Shown: positions 17,431-27,774, counted from the stretch's first letter. The stretch: DNA of 64,000 nucleotides from Bacteroidales bacterium (GCA_030681475.1 JAUXWT010000037.1:1-64000); one strand, 5' to 3'. The notes: generated by a model from the letters alone, not told the origin. Numbers and translations are program-made.

Positions 17431-19377
17431 ATGAGAACGATCAGCTTCTTCATCCTGTCGCTGGTTCTGGCCCTGACATCCATGGTTTTTGCATCACCGG
17501 GGAATATCAGATCGGAAGACCCATCCCGTTTTATTACCAGGCACAGCTTTGATGTTCTGAAATACAAACTGGAGGTAAATTTATATGCGTGTTACCAAAG
17601 TCCATTTCCTAAAAGCTTTATTGCCAATGAAGTAATAACCTTCAAGGTTGATTCCGCCTTAAATTCAATTCAACTTAACGCAAACAACCAATCCCTGACA
17701 ATTGATTCTGTCACTATGGCCGGTGTTTCTTTCACCCATCTGGCCAATATCCTGAATATTTTACTTGACACGACATACCAACCCGGGGAGGTTGTGAGTG
17801 TCAGGATTTATTACAAACATAAAAATGTAACTGACTACGGTTTCTTCGTTTCCTCCGGTTTTGTTTTTACTGATTCGCCACCGGAAGGCATGAGGAAATG
17901 GATGCCTTGCTGGGACCGGCCGTCGGACAAGGCTGTCTGGGAGTTGATCGCAAAAGTGCCGGTATCGGTGAAACTTGGCTCTACCGGGATGCTTGCCGAC
18001 TCCATCATATCAGGAGATACACTGATATATCATTGGGTGAGCAACAGTCCGGTATCAACCTATTTAATTACAATCACTTCGAGTGTTAATTTTCAGATTC
18101 TTACCAGGTATTGGCACAAATTATCAGACCCAACCGACAGTATCCCGATACTTTTATACCATAAACCTGGTGAGAACCTTAAGATTATTGACAGCATCAT
18201 CATTCCGATGACCAATTTTTTCTCGGAGAAATTCGGGGATTATCCATTTGAAAAGATTGGTTTTGCCACACTCAACGGCTCCTTTCCATGGGGAGGCATG
18301 GAAAATCAAAGTATGGTAAACCTGAAACCGGGCGGATATAGTGATGCCAACCTGATCGCCCATGAACATTCACATCAGTGGTTCGGCGATTTAATTACCT
18401 GCGGAACCTGGGCAGACATATGGTTAAATGAGGGTTTTGGAACCTATTGCCAGAATTTATGGGTTGAGCAAACCGAGGGTTACGAAGCATACAAGAACAG
18501 CATGAACCTGGTTGCCAATTATTATCTTGCCCATAACCCCTCCTGGCCGCTCTACCATCCTGAATGGGCAGTCACGACGCCGAACGGCAATACGCTGTAC
18601 AATCAAGCGGTTACCTACAATAAAGGCGCTTGCGTGCTTTTTCAGTTGCGATATGTTTTGGGTGACAGTATTTTCTTCAAGGTGATGCACGATTATGCTA
18701 CCGACACCAATTTGATGTTTAAAAATGCATTCACACATGATTTTGTAGAGAAAGCCAATGAGGTATCGGGGGAAAACCTTGACTGGTTCTTTGATGAATG
18801 GGTGTACAGCCCAAACCATCCTGTTTATCAGAACACATTTGATATCGACAGCATCGGAGAACATTTATGGAGAGTTTCGTTGATCCTGAGTCAAACCCAG
18901 ACCAACACGGTTTTTTTCAACATGCCTGTTGAGATCATGGTCAGTTTCGATGATGATACCGACACGGTCATTCGGGTCACGAATGATGCAAATCATCAGG
19001 AATTTGCATTTACCTTTTCGAAAAAACCTGTGAATCTTATCTTTGACCCATACCGGAATATCTTGCTTAAGAAAGAAGCCACCATTTATAATATCAAGAA
19101 GATTTCCGGCAAGCAAGGTTTTAAATTAAACCAGAATGACCCCAACCCATTCAACAATACCACCACGGTATCATACAACTTATCGTCGGAGGAAACGGTA
19201 ACCATCTCCATATTTGACAGTAATGGCAGGATGTTGAATTGTCCGGTCAGCCGGATACACACCCCAGGTTCATACAGATTTGAATGGTCAGATCCGGGCT
19301 TATCTCCGGGAACCTACTTATTGAAAATGGAGGCGGGAAGTTTCACGGAAACAAAAAAAATGGTACTGACCCGATGA
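17431..19377 (+). CDS. Secreted M1-family aminopeptidase with T9SS sorting domain (copy 2)
   Basis: This 648-residue paralogue of the preceding gene is clearly similar along its whole length (shared phrases such as HSFDVLKY, CYxSPxPKSF and VSxSGxVFTD). It has a signal peptide (FFILSLVLALTSMVFASPG), GGMEN at 288-292, the zinc site H311-E312-x-x-H315 with E334 in HEHSHQWFGD and WLNEGFGT, and a T9SS domain ending NQNDPNPFNNTTTV and TKKMVLTR. All catalytic positions are kept in both copies, so neither looks dead. The 4-base gap makes one transcript likely. Confidence 0.9.
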   Translation: MRTISFFILSLVLALTSMVFASPGNIRSEDPSRFITRHSFDVLKYKLEVNLYACYQSPFPKSFIANEVITFKVDSALNSIQLNANNQSLTIDSVTMAGVSFTHLANILNILLDTTYQPGEVVSVRIYYKHKNVTDYGFFVSSGFVFTDSPPEGMRKWMPCWDRPSDKAVWELIAKVPVSVKLGSTGMLADSIISGDTLIYHWVSNSPVSTYLITITSSVNFQILTRYWHKLSDPTDSIPILLYHKPGENLKIIDSIIIPMTNFFSEKFGDYPFEKIGFATLNGSFPWGGMENQSMVNLKPGGYSDANLIAHEHSHQWFGDLITCGTWADIWLNEGFGTYCQNLWVEQTEGYEAYKNSMNLVANYYLAHNPSWPLYHPEWAVTTPNGNTLYNQAVTYNKGACVLFQLRYVLGDSIFFKVMHDYATDTNLMFKNAFTHDFVEKANEVSGENLDWFFDEWVYSPNHPVYQNTFDIDSIGEHLWRVSLILSQTQTNTVFFNMPVEIMVSFDDDTDTVIRVTNDANHQEFAFTFSKKPVNLIFDPYRNILLKKEATIYNIKKISGKQGFKLNQNDPNPFNNTTTVSYNLSSEETVTISIFDSNGRMLNCPVSRIHTPGSYRFEWSDPGLSPGTYLLKMEAGSFTETKKMVLTR

Positions 19378-19382
19378 TGCAA

Positions 19383-21860
19383 TCAATTTTCGTTGGTTAA
19401 ATTAAGCGGGTTGTTCACCTTCTCTTCAAGCAGGGCAATATCTTTTATCTCACGCATTTCATCAACATAATGAAACCTCAATCCCTGGATATATTCGGGT
19501 TTTATATCTTCAATGTCCTTTTGGTTCTCCTTCGATAACACAATATCAGTGAGGTTTGCGCGTCGGGCGGCGAGCATTTTTTCCTTAATCCCCCCAACCG
19601 GCAGGACTTTTCCCCGTAATGTAATTTCGCCGGTCATGGCGAGCCGTTCACGAACCTTGAATTGGGTAAATGCCGAGGCAAGGGCAGTAAACATGGTAAT
19701 ACCTGCTGAGGGTCCATCTTTGGGGGTCGCTCCTTCCGGTACATGGATGTGTACATTCCACTTTTGAAAAACCCCGGGATCAATACCAAATCCCTCCGAA
19801 TGTGATTTGAGATAGGCAAGCGCAATGGACGCTGATTCTTTCATGACATCTCCCAGATTGCCGGTTAATGTCAGGTCACCTTTCCCCCTGCTCAGACTCA
19901 CCTCAACGAAAAGAATTTCACCACCCGCCATCGTCCAGGCCAATCCGGTAACCACGCCGGCGACCTCGTTGGAAATATATCTTTCTGCCTGGAAGATCGG
20001 AATACCCATTATTTTTTTAAGATCGGCCAATCCGAGGTTTTTATTAAATTTTTCATTTGAAACAATTGACTTCACTTTGCTCCGGATGACCTTTGCAATA
20101 CCTTTCTCAAGCATACGCACACCGGCTTCCCTTGTATAGTCTTCAATTATTTTAGTGATCAATTCATCGTTGAATACGATCTGTTTTTTCTTAACGCCGT
20201 GATCCTTATATTGTTTGGGCAACAGATGCCGTTTGGCAATTTCAATCTTCTCCTCAATTAAATATCCGGGAATGTCGATTATTTCCATCCGGTCGCGCAA
20301 TGCAGGGTGAATGGTGCTCAGGGTGTTGGCCGTTGCGATGAACATGATCCTCGACAGATCATATTCTATTTCAAGATAATTATCATAAAATGCATTATTT
20401 TGCTCAGGATCAAGTACTTCAAGCAAGGCAGCCTGGGGATCCCCATTGATGTTCATCCCCATCACTTTGTCGATTTCATCGAGCACGAACACCGGGTTTG
20501 AACTTTTGGTCTTTTTTAGACTCTGCACGATACGTCCGGGCATAGCGCCGATGTATGTTTTCCGGTGTCCCCGCAGTTCGGATTCATCACGCAGGCCGCC
20601 TAAGGACATCCTGGTATATTTTCGTCCGAGCGCCCTGGCAATACTTTTGCCCAATGATGTTTTGCCGACTCCCGGAGGGCCAACCAGACATAATATCGGT
20701 GATTTCAGGTCACGTTTCAGTTTGATGATCGCGAGATGTTCTATGATACGTTCCTTGACCTTTTCCAGGCCAAAATGGTCTTCGTCGAGAACCTGTTGTG
20801 CATGGTGAAGATCAAGGTTGTCGGGGGTATATTCACGCCAGGGCAATTGCACAAGCGTTTCGAGGTAGTTGGTTTGGATGGAATATTCAGCCGCCATGGG
20901 ATGCATCCGCTGAAGTTTATTGATCTCCTTTTCAAAGACTTCAGATACCTCCTTTGACCATTTTTTATTCTTTGCCTGTTCGCGGAGAGCATTTATTTCC
21001 TGTGAATTCGGAGCGCCGCCGAGTTCCTCCTGGATGGTTTTTAATTGCTGGTTCAGTAAAAAATCACGCTGTTGTTTATCCAGGTCCGTTTTAACCTTAT
21101 TCTGTATTTGCTGTTTCAGGTCGGCAACCTGCAACTCCTTGGTCAGCAAAGTCAAAACATGATTGGCACATACTGATAGATCGGCCATCTCAAGTAATCG
21201 TTGTTTTTCCGTAAGATCAACATTCAGGTTTGACGAGATAAAATGGACAAGAAATGAGGGTGATTCAATATTCTTTATGGCAAAAGCCGCCTCTGAAGGA
21301 ATATTAGGTGACTTTGTAATGATTTGAATGGCTAGATCTTTCAGGGAGGCGATCAGGGCATTGAACTCACCATTGTCGGCTGGAATGGTCACCGGAGCTT
21401 CAAATGCTGATACAGATGCCATGATATAAGGATCGCTCTGGATCATTTTAGTGATTGCAAAACGTCGTTTACCTTGAATAATAGCTGTATTGCTGCCATC
21501 GGGCATTTGCAGGATCTTGATAATATAAGCTACGGTACCGACTTGATTCAGATCATCGAATTCGGGATCTTCGATATTGGGATCTTTCTGGGCAACCACC
21601 CCGATGATACGGGTTCCTTTGTAAAATTCACGGATCAGTTTTATCGATTTATCCCGGCCGACCGTGATCGGAATCACCACACCCGGAAAAAGAACGGTAT
21701 TACGCAAGGGAAGTATGGGAAGCGCCTCAGGAACTTCCTCAGTATTCATCGCCTCTTCATCCTCTGATGACAATAAGGGAATAAATTCAGTTTCCGAATC
21801 GATCAGATCAGAAAACAAGAATGCATCAGGTACCATCAGTTTATCCATAATTTTATTCAA
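19383..21860 (-). CDS. lon: ATP-dependent protease La (Lon)
   Basis: Lon degrades misfolded and regulatory proteins. The 825 residues comprise the N-terminal substrate domain starting at [16 protein letters not shown] (about 47), a coiled-coil helical region, an AAA+ module with Walker [10 protein letters not shown] and Walker [10 protein letters not shown], and the C-terminal protease with the Ser-Lys pair S718 (DGPSAG) and K761 (GGIKEK). The first 45 residues are an acidic leader, common in Bacteroidota Lon. The gene stands alone, with an 83-base gap upstream that shows no clear TAnnTTTG element. Its end faces the second M1 gene across 5 bases. Confidence 0.96.
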   Translation of the reverse strand: MNKIMDKLMVPDAFLFSDLIDSETEFIPLLSSEDEEAMNTEEVPEALPILPLRNTVLFPGVVIPITVGRDKSIKLIREFYKGTRIIGVVAQKDPNIEDPEFDDLNQVGTVAYIIKILQMPDGSNTAIIQGKRRFAITKMIQSDPYIMASVSAFEAPVTIPADNGEFNALIASLKDLAIQIITKSPNIPSEAAFAIKNIESPSFLVHFISSNLNVDLTEKQRLLEMADLSVCANHVLTLLTKELQVADLKQQIQNKVKTDLDKQQRDFLLNQQLKTIQEELGGAPNSQEINALREQAKNKKWSKEVSEVFEKEINKLQRMHPMAAEYSIQTNYLETLVQLPWREYTPDNLDLHHAQQVLDEDHFGLEKVKERIIEHLAIIKLKRDLKSPILCLVGPPGVGKTSLGKSIARALGRKYTRMSLGGLRDESELRGHRKTYIGAMPGRIVQSLKKTKSSNPVFVLDEIDKVMGMNINGDPQAALLEVLDPEQNNAFYDNYLEIEYDLSRIMFIATANTLSTIHPALRDRMEIIDIPGYLIEEKIEIAKRHLLPKQYKDHGVKKKQIVFNDELITKIIEDYTREAGVRMLEKGIAKVIRSKVKSIVSNEKFNKNLGLADLKKIMGIPIFQAERYISNEVAGVVTGLAWTMAGGEILFVEVSLSRGKGDLTLTGNLGDVMKESASIALAYLKSHSEGFGIDPGVFQKWNVHIHVPEGATPKDGPSAGITMFTALASAFTQFKVRERLAMTGEITLRGKVLPVGGIKEKMLAARRANLTDIVLSKENQKDIEDIKPEYIQGLRFHYVDEMREIKDIALLEEKVNNPLNLTNEN

Positions 21861-21943
21861 GACAATATATCAATTTTCCCAATACGTGTTCAGGAATTGC
21901 AACAATGACAATAAATGTGCCAATAAATTGGTGACACCTTATG

Positions 21944-23134
21944 TTAAAGGTATCTGTTCTTCAGGGTAAGGGTGTAAACGCTTGTCATCAGGTCTTTTTC
22001 AACTTCATCGAATGTACGTCCCCGGCGTTTAAAGACTATTTCCGCTACCTCGATCGCCTTTTTGATACTGTAACTGGTATTGCCTGAAGTTCCACCCCAC
22101 GAGAAAGAAGGGATAAAGTTCCTTTGAAAACCCGGGCCAAAGATATTTGCGCTCACACCAACCAGCGTGCCGGTATTGAACATGGTATTGATCGCGCATT
22201 TTGAATGATCGCCCATGATCAGTCCGCAAAATTGAAGGTGTGTATTGATAAAGGTTTGTTTGGCATAGCTCCAGAGCCGGACATGATCGTAGGTATTTTT
22301 CAGATTGGATGTATTCGTGTCAGATCCCAGGTTACACCATTCACCAATAACGGAATGGCCGAGGAAACCATCGTGGGCTTTGTTTGAATATCCGAAGAGA
22401 ATAGCATTGTTAACTTCACCGCCTACACGGCAATACGGACCGATGGTGGTAGGCCCGTATATTTTAGCGGCCATTTTCACAATGGCGCCTTCACACAGGG
22501 CAAAGGGTCCGCGTATAACTGCTCCCTCCATGATTTCAGTGTCCTTTCCAATATATATTGGGCCGGTGGTTCCATTGAGCACAGCACATTCAACCCGGGC
22601 CCCGGGCTCAACAAAAATATTTTCAGGGCCCAATATCCTGTTTGTTTCACTGAGTTTCTGTGATTTTCTTCCTTTTGTAAGCAACCTGAAATCGTCCTTC
22701 AGGGCAATGTCATTTTTTGCAAAAATATCCCAGGTATGGTTTAATTTAACCGGTGCATCTGAAATCATGATCTCTTCGATCCCCTCAGAGGTTGAGTCGG
22801 CAATATTGTCGAGCTCCTCCGCGGTAACGTGCAAGGCAATTATCGTATCATTATGAATTATCGTTTGGTTGGGTTTCAGCTTTTTTATTGCTGCAATAAT
22901 TTCATCATTTGGGCATATGGAGCCATTGATCAAAATGTTTTCAGCCATTTTAACAATGGGATATTTGGCGCTGAGGTAGGGGTCAGTAAGCGAGGAGGTA
23001 GGCGATTTCAGCCGCTTCTCCCACTTTTCGCGGATCGTGAGGATACCGATCCGGATATCAGAAACCGGTCTTGTAAAGGTAAGGGGAAGCAGATTTGTCC
23101 GGACGATACTTTCATCAAAGAGAATATAGTTCAT
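21944..23134 (-). CDS. GlmU-like nucleotidyltransferase/acyltransferase (alternative Bacteroidota form)
   Basis: The 396-residue protein begins YILFDESIVRTNLLPLTFTRPVSDIRIGI, the degenerate nucleotidyltransferase start of the alternative GlmU family in Bacteroidota. The C-terminal half is a left-handed beta-helix with hexapeptide repeats (VECAVLNGTTGPIYIGKDTEI; GAVIRGPFALCEGAIVKMAA). It probably makes UDP-N-acetylglucosamine, the precursor of peptidoglycan and lipid A, combining uridylyltransfer with acetyltransfer. The substrate is inferred from family knowledge. A TAACTTTG element lies 46 bases upstream. Confidence 0.85.
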   Translation of the reverse strand: MNYILFDESIVRTNLLPLTFTRPVSDIRIGILTIREKWEKRLKSPTSSLTDPYLSAKYPIVKMAENILINGSICPNDEIIAAIKKLKPNQTIIHNDTIIALHVTAEELDNIADSTSEGIEEIMISDAPVKLNHTWDIFAKNDIALKDDFRLLTKGRKSQKLSETNRILGPENIFVEPGARVECAVLNGTTGPIYIGKDTEIMEGAVIRGPFALCEGAIVKMAAKIYGPTTIGPYCRVGGEVNNAILFGYSNKAHDGFLGHSVIGEWCNLGSDTNTSNLKNTYDHVRLWSYAKQTFINTHLQFCGLIMGDHSKCAINTMFNTGTLVGVSANIFGPGFQRNFIPSFSWGGTSGNTSYSIKKAIEVAEIVFKRRGRTFDEVEKDLMTSVYTLTLKNRYL

Positions 23135-23180
23135 TTTTCAGAAGAATTATTGCATAGCACATTCGCGAGGTTCATTCCTG

Positions 23181-23188
23181 CAAAGTTA
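23181..23188 (-). promoter_or_regulatory. -7 element for the GlmU-like gene
   Basis: TAACTTTG on the minus strand, 46 bases before the ATG at 23134. It lies just past the L31 terminator. Confidence 0.5.
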
Positions 23189-23200
23189 GAAAATAAAACA

Positions 23201-23240
23201 AAATAAAAAAAGAGCCTCCGCAGAAAAACAGAGGCTCTTT
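23201..23240 (-). terminator. Rho-independent terminator of the L31 gene
   Basis: Read on the minus strand, AAAGAGCCTC (23240-23231) pairs perfectly with GAGGCTCTTT (23218-23209) around a 12-base loop, followed by a run of Ts (23211-23201). It lies about 20 bases after the L31 stop. Confidence 0.85.
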
Positions 23241-23260
23241 GAAGAATCTTGTTTGTTGGA

Positions 23261-23533
23261 TTATTTACCTGCTGAATTTTTATCAATATGTTTTTGATAC
23301 CTGCTTTTGAATTTATCTACACGCCCTGCCGTGTCGACCAGTTTCATTTTGCCGGTATAAAAAGGATGCGAAGTGTGCGAGATTTCCAATTTTATTAATG
23401 GATACTCAAGCCCATCTTCCCATACAATGGTTTCCTTTGTTTTCACAGTTGATTTCGAAAGAAAAGTGTATTCGTTCGACATATCTTTGAATACAACAAG
23501 CCGGTAATCTTTCGGATGAATATCTTTTTTCAT
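23261..23533 (-). CDS. rpmE2: 50S ribosomal protein L31, type B
   Basis: This 90-residue ribosomal protein starts [17 protein letters not shown] and contains TWSxxHPFYTG in the form [25 protein letters not shown]. It lacks the CxxC zinc pair of type A L31, so it is the zinc-independent B form. It binds the 50S central protuberance and bridges to the 30S subunit. It has its own promoter (23560-23567) and a strong terminator. Confidence 0.95.
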   Translation of the reverse strand: MKKDIHPKDYRLVVFKDMSNEYTFLSKSTVKTKETIVWEDGLEYPLIKLEISHTSHPFYTGKMKLVDTAGRVDKFKSRYQKHIDKNSAGK

Positions 23534-23559
23534 TGCAATGTGGTATTTTTATGAGGGTG

Positions 23560-23567
23560 CAAAATTA
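23560..23567 (-). promoter_or_regulatory. -7 element for the L31 gene
   Basis: TAATTTTG on the minus strand, 26 bases before the ATG at 23533. Confidence 0.5.
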
Positions 23568-23602
23568 ATGTTTTTATTTTGAATTCCAAAGAAATATTCA
23601 AA

Positions 23603-24649
23603 TCAGATCCCCGACAGCAAGAACTCCATGGTATCAACCTGATCAGCATAATCCCACAATGCGGGATTTTGTCCTTCTCCGGGCCGGAACGAATTGATTG
23701 GCAACTCCATTTTGGTGATCACACATTGTATTAACTCCCTGTCGCGTTGAAGGGATTGAACAACAGCATCTGCATGGTCATAATATTCATAGTGCAGCAT
23801 GGCAATTCGAGAGGCAATGGCCTGATCTTCTTTTAAGATGAGAACTCCGGTATCGATAAACGGTTCCCGGCCAACAAGGAATATTGATTTTAAATAATCA
23901 TAATTATTGCGAAATTTGTGATGATCGGCAAAGTGATCATAGTTGCACAGCGCTTGTATCAGGGGAGAGAAATCGTATCCCCGTGGTACATAGATTTTTG
24001 AAATGCTGCGGCATCCCATTCCAAAAAAAAGCAAGATATCGTCAGCGAGGTTAAGCAAATCCTCAGCGGTTTCGGAACCACTCAGCGCCCCAATACCATT
24101 CCGGTTCTTGCGGATAATATGAGGATACTTTCCAAAGTAGAATTCGAAATACCTCGATGTATTGGCGCTTCCAGTTGCAATGATGGCATCGAAATTTTCA
24201 AGTCTCCCTGAAGTAAATGTGATATGGTTTTGCCAATCAGGCATATGGTCCGATAAAATAGTTGCCATGGCAGGCAACAGGTAATTATCGGAAGAGGATA
24301 GTTTTGCAACCAGTTTATGTCCCGGGATCAGGACACACAAAAGGTCATGAAACCCGACAGCAGGAATATTCCCGGCCATGACAACCCCGATGGTTTTAGG
24401 AATGGATATACCCGCTAACTTATCGTTATAAGCTCTTAACCACCGGTTTATATTTGCACCGGTCAAAGCCTTGCCCAAGTTGTTCAATGCAACCCTGATC
24501 TGCCGGTGAGTGAACCAGGGGTTGGCCTCAGATGCCAAACCGGCGGCTGTAACCAATGGCAAATTGTCAATTGAAGTGGAGTTCTCATCATACATGCGCA
24601 GTCTCTCACCTAACAATTCAAACGATTTTACTCGGTCTGCGAGATCCAT
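23603..24649 (-). CDS. Acyl-CoA reductase (LuxC family)
   Basis: LuxC-family enzymes reduce acyl-CoA or acyl thioesters to aldehydes with NADPH. The 348-residue frame from the ATG at 24649 shows IGVVMAGNIPAVGFHDLL, the NAD(P)-binding FDAIIATGSANTSRYFEFYF, and the predicted active-site cysteine in LFFGMGCRSISKIYVP. An in-frame TTG at 24667 would add MQKKSP, but it overlaps the TACATTTG -7 element (24665-24672), so the ATG is preferred. No luxD or luxE neighbours are present; the single gene is common in Bacteroidota and its role is not known to me. Confidence 0.88.
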   Translation of the reverse strand: MDLADRVKSFELLGERLRMYDENSTSIDNLPLVTAAGLASEANPWFTHRQIRVALNNLGKALTGANINRWLRAYNDKLAGISIPKTIGVVMAGNIPAVGFHDLLCVLIPGHKLVAKLSSSDNYLLPAMATILSDHMPDWQNHITFTSGRLENFDAIIATGSANTSRYFEFYFGKYPHIIRKNRNGIGALSGSETAEDLLNLADDILLFFGMGCRSISKIYVPRGYDFSPLIQALCNYDHFADHHKFRNNYDYLKSIFLVGREPFIDTGVLILKEDQAIASRIAMLHYEYYDHADAVVQSLQRDRELIQCVITKMELPINSFRPGEGQNPALWDYADQVDTMEFLLSGI

Positions 24650-24664
24650 GGGTGATTTTTTTTG

Positions 24665-24672
24665 CAAATGTA
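24665..24672 (-). promoter_or_regulatory. -7 element for the acyl-CoA reductase gene
   Basis: TACATTTG on the minus strand, 16 bases before the ATG at 24649. It excludes the upstream TTG as a start. Confidence 0.45.
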
Positions 24673-24705
24673 ATTCAATAAACGGTAATCGGGAGCCTTT
24701 GTCAC

Positions 24706-24713
24706 TACCTTTG
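24706..24713 (+). promoter_or_regulatory. -7 element for the secreted protein gene at 24730
   Basis: TACCTTTG, 17 bases before the ATG at 24730, divergent from the acyl-CoA reductase promoter. Confidence 0.5.
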
Positions 24714-24729
24714 CAGTACGCTGGATTTA

Positions 24730-25668
24730 ATGATTTTCTATCAAACCGCTCGACGAATGACTCAAAGAATATTCCTCTTCACTGCTTTGCTTTATCTAAC
24801 TTGCGGAATTTGCAACCACCTTTCCGGACAACGGTTTCAAAGCGTCAGGCAGGCGGAAGACACGCTGATGTCCATTTTGTCCGATTTGAATATGGCTGGC
24901 AGCGACAGTTCAAAAATTCACATCAACCAAAAATTTTTCGACGTTTTATATAGTGCTATAACACTTTCTTCATCAGATAATTACCCTTTTGACTCCTTAA
25001 AAACACTGGTTAAAATATCATCGCCCGACCAAAAATTCCAGATTTTTCAGTGGAATCTGCCCACGAGCGATGGGAAACACCGGTACTATGGCTTTATTAA
25101 AGTGCCTGATCATGATCCGCCCCTGATTTACCGTTTGGTTGATATGACAGATTCATTGCCTGCACCCGATACCTTGTTTCTTGACAATCTGCACTGGTTA
25201 GGTGCATTATATTACAAGATCATACCGGGAACTACGGTATCCGGGCGTCAAATTTATACGCTTCTTGGCTGGGCTGGAAGAAACCCGATGTTGACGCAAA
25301 AAATTATTGAGATACTTTACTTTGATGAGTCGGATATACCCCATTTTGGATTAAAATTATTTCCCGATTACGCCGGGGGAAACATGACCCGGATCATTTT
25401 TCGTTTCTCCGCCTCAACTTCAATGTCCATGAAGTATGAAAAACAGACAATTTCATCAGATAAACGATGGAACAGTAAAAAAAGGAGGTTCGACTTTACG
25501 TTAAAGGAAATCCAGATGATCGTTTGCGAACGCCTGGTTCCGCTTGATCCTGACCTGGAGGGCCAATACCAGTTTTATGTTGCTGCAGGAGACCTGTTTG
25601 ATGGCTTTACTTTTATAAATGGCCGCTGGACATACACCCCCGGAATAGATTTCCTAAACAGGAAATAA
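24730..25668 (+). CDS. Conserved secreted protein of unknown function
   Basis: I do not recognise a named domain. The 312 residues begin with a signal sequence (IFLFTALLYLTCGICNHLSGQ) and should be periplasmic or surface-exposed. Recognisable phrases are IHINQKFFDVLYSAI, DQKFQIFQWNLPTSDGKHRYYGFIK, YYKIIPGTTVSGRQIYTLLGWAGRN and CERLVPLDPDLEGQYQFYVAAGDLFDGF, giving a mostly beta, aromatic-rich protein. A second ATG at 24757 would also leave a full signal peptide. It diverges from the acyl-CoA reductase gene and precedes serC by 100 bases with its own promoter in between. Confidence 0.8.
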   Translation: MIFYQTARRMTQRIFLFTALLYLTCGICNHLSGQRFQSVRQAEDTLMSILSDLNMAGSDSSKIHINQKFFDVLYSAITLSSSDNYPFDSLKTLVKISSPDQKFQIFQWNLPTSDGKHRYYGFIKVPDHDPPLIYRLVDMTDSLPAPDTLFLDNLHWLGALYYKIIPGTTVSGRQIYTLLGWAGRNPMLTQKIIEILYFDESDIPHFGLKLFPDYAGGNMTRIIFRFSASTSMSMKYEKQTISSDKRWNSKKRRFDFTLKEIQMIVCERLVPLDPDLEGQYQFYVAAGDLFDGFTFINGRWTYTPGIDFLNRK

Positions 25669-25692
25669 CCTTTATATTTTTTAAAATACTCG

Positions 25693-25700
25693 TATTTTTG
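25693..25700 (+). promoter_or_regulatory. -7 element for serC-serA
   Basis: TATTTTTG, 68 bases before the serC ATG at 25769. Confidence 0.5.
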
Positions 25701-25768
25701 TATCCTATGTTTTCTTAATATTGCAGCACTAAATCCAACTCATCTGATAAATTTAAAACCTACTTACT

Positions 25769-26839
25769 ATGAAAAAACACAATTTTAGCGCAGGTCCGTC
25801 AATACTTTCCCGTATTGCCCTTGAAAACTCTGCTAAGGCCATCCTGGACCTGAACGGAATTGGTTTGTCGTTGCTTGAAATTTCACACCGCAGCAAAGAA
25901 TTTCAGGCTATTCTTGACGAAACTGTAGCCTTGTTCAATGAACTTCTTAATATTCCGGAAGGATATAAGGTTATCTTTTTGGGCGGAGGCGCCAGTCTTC
26001 AATTTTGTATGATCCCGTACAATTTTCTTAACAAGAAGGCTGCCTATTTAGAAACGGGAGTTTGGGCACAAAAGGCTATCAAAGAAGCAAAATTCTTTGG
26101 GGAGGTGAACGTTGTCGCATCCTCGGCTGATAAAAATTTTTGCTACATACCATCCGGATATAGCATCCCTGCTGATGCCGATTATTTCCACATTACAACA
26201 AACAACACGATTTATGGTTCAGAGATCCATGAGGACATGAACTGCCCGGTACCATTGATTGCCGATATGTCGTCCGATATCCTGAGCCGCCCGGTCGATG
26301 TTTCCAAATATGCGTTGATCTACGGGGGCGCCCAGAAAAACCTCGGCCCTGCCGGTGTCACATTTGTAATTATCAGGGAGGATATGCTCGGCAAAGTGGA
26401 GCGCAAGATACCGACGATGCTCAGCTATGCAACCCATTTGAAAGAACCTTCGCTTTACAACACCCCTCCTGTTTTCGCCATATACACCTGCCTTGAAACG
26501 TTAAGGTGGATCAAGAGCCTTGGTGGCGTGAAAGCCGTAGAAACCATGAATAAAAAGAAGGCTAATCTTTTGTACGATACCATCGATAACAGCAAAATGT
26601 TCGAAGGTACGGTAGCCAAAGAGGACAGGTCGCTGATGAACATTTGTTTTGTGATGAAGGAGCAATATAAAGATAAGGAGGATGCCTTTATGGAACTTTC
26701 AAAAACCAAAGGGATGATTGGGATAAAGGGACACAGGTCGGTTGGCGGATTCAGGGCTTCCACCTACAACGCGCTGCCAATTGAGAGTGTCCAGGTTTTG
26801 GTTGATGCGATTCACGAATTTGAAAGTATTCACGCATAA
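25769..26839 (+). CDS. serC: Phosphoserine aminotransferase
   Basis: SerC converts 3-phosphohydroxypyruvate and glutamate to phosphoserine. The 356 residues start [13 protein letters not shown] and contain [13 protein letters not shown], the [10 protein letters not shown] phosphate-binding loop, and the PLP lysine in [13 protein letters not shown]. The end [23 protein letters not shown] is diagnostic. serA follows after 11 bases, giving two consecutive steps of serine synthesis in one operon. Confidence 0.96.
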   Translation: MKKHNFSAGPSILSRIALENSAKAILDLNGIGLSLLEISHRSKEFQAILDETVALFNELLNIPEGYKVIFLGGGASLQFCMIPYNFLNKKAAYLETGVWAQKAIKEAKFFGEVNVVASSADKNFCYIPSGYSIPADADYFHITTNNTIYGSEIHEDMNCPVPLIADMSSDILSRPVDVSKYALIYGGAQKNLGPAGVTFVIIREDMLGKVERKIPTMLSYATHLKEPSLYNTPPVFAIYTCLETLRWIKSLGGVKAVETMNKKKANLLYDTIDNSKMFEGTVAKEDRSLMNICFVMKEQYKDKEDAFMELSKTKGMIGIKGHRSVGGFRASTYNALPIESVQVLVDAIHEFESIHA

Positions 26840-26850
26840 ATAGTTGTGAT

Positions 26851-27774
26851 ATGACAAAAGTATTGATAGCAACAGATAAGCCATTTGCCGCTGCAGCGGT
26901 AAAAGGCATCCGCAAGGTGACTGAAGCAGCCGGTTTTGAGCTGGCACTTCTTGAAAATTATACTAGTCAGGATGATTTCATTAAGGCCATCGCTGATGTT
27001 GATGCCGTGATCATTCGAAGCGATAAAGCTGATAAATCTGTGATCGAGGCAGGCGGTAAGCTTAAAATTATTGTCAGGGCAGGCGCTGGATACGACAACA
27101 TTGACCTTCAGGCAGCCACAGCCAAAGGAGTCGTTGCCATGAACACACCCGGGCAGAATTCAAATGCGGTGGCCGAACTCGCCCTTGGAATGATGGTTTA
27201 CTACGCCCGTGGGTTTTTCAACGGCAAATCAGGAAGTGAACTGATGGGTAAAAAACTCGGGATCCATGCCTATGGATTTGTTGGAAAAAATGTTGCACGC
27301 ATTGCCAAAGGATTTGGCATGGAGGTTTACGCGTTCGATCCATTTATTTCACGTTCTGATATTGAGAAAGACAATGTAAAATGGATTGGAACCGTTGAGG
27401 AATTGTACAGTACCTGTCATTTTATCTCATTGCATATCCCTTCAAACAGTCAGACAAAACTTTCGGTCAATTATGCTTTAATGTCGAGGATGCCGATTCC
27501 TGCATGCCTTGTAAATACTGCAAGGGCAGAGGTTATTCATGAGAGTGACCTGCTGAAGATGTTCCGGGAACGTTCAGATTTTGCTTATCTGACCGACGTA
27601 GAGCCGACCAATAAAAGTGAAATAGAAACCAGTTATAAGGCAAGATTTTTCTGCACACCAAAAAAAATGGGTGCGCAGACGGAAGAGGCGAATATAAACG
27701 CCGGCATTGCTGCCGCAAGACAAATTGTCAGCTTTATCAAAGAGGGAGATACAACCTTTCAGGTTAATAAATAA
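26851..27774 (+). CDS. serA: D-3-phosphoglycerate dehydrogenase (short type, catalytic Lys variant)
   Basis: SerA oxidises 3-phosphoglycerate to 3-phosphohydroxypyruvate, the entry to serine synthesis. The 307 residues hold the substrate and NAD domains (IVRAGAGYDNIDLQAAT; GKKLGIHAYGFVGKNVARIAKGFGMEVYAFDP) but no C-terminal ACT regulatory domain. The site where most family members have TPHxGA with a catalytic histidine reads TPKKMGAQT, with lysine (K271/K272). As I recall, this lysine form is known from Bacteroidota and Entamoeba enzymes, so it is probably active. It lies 11 bases after serC. Confidence 0.92.
   Translation: MTKVLIATDKPFAAAAVKGIRKVTEAAGFELALLENYTSQDDFIKAIADVDAVIIRSDKADKSVIEAGGKLKIIVRAGAGYDNIDLQAATAKGVVAMNTPGQNSNAVAELALGMMVYYARGFFNGKSGSELMGKKLGIHAYGFVGKNVARIAKGFGMEVYAFDPFISRSDIEKDNVKWIGTVEELYSTCHFISLHIPSNSQTKLSVNYALMSRMPIPACLVNTARAEVIHESDLLKMFRERSDFAYLTDVEPTNKSEIETSYKARFFCTPKKMGAQTEEANINAGIAAARQIVSFIKEGDTTFQVNK

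Noticed and set aside
22305-22856. 183-residue plus-strand frame inside the GlmU-like gene
   Set aside because: It is antisense to a conserved gene and has no recognisable domain.
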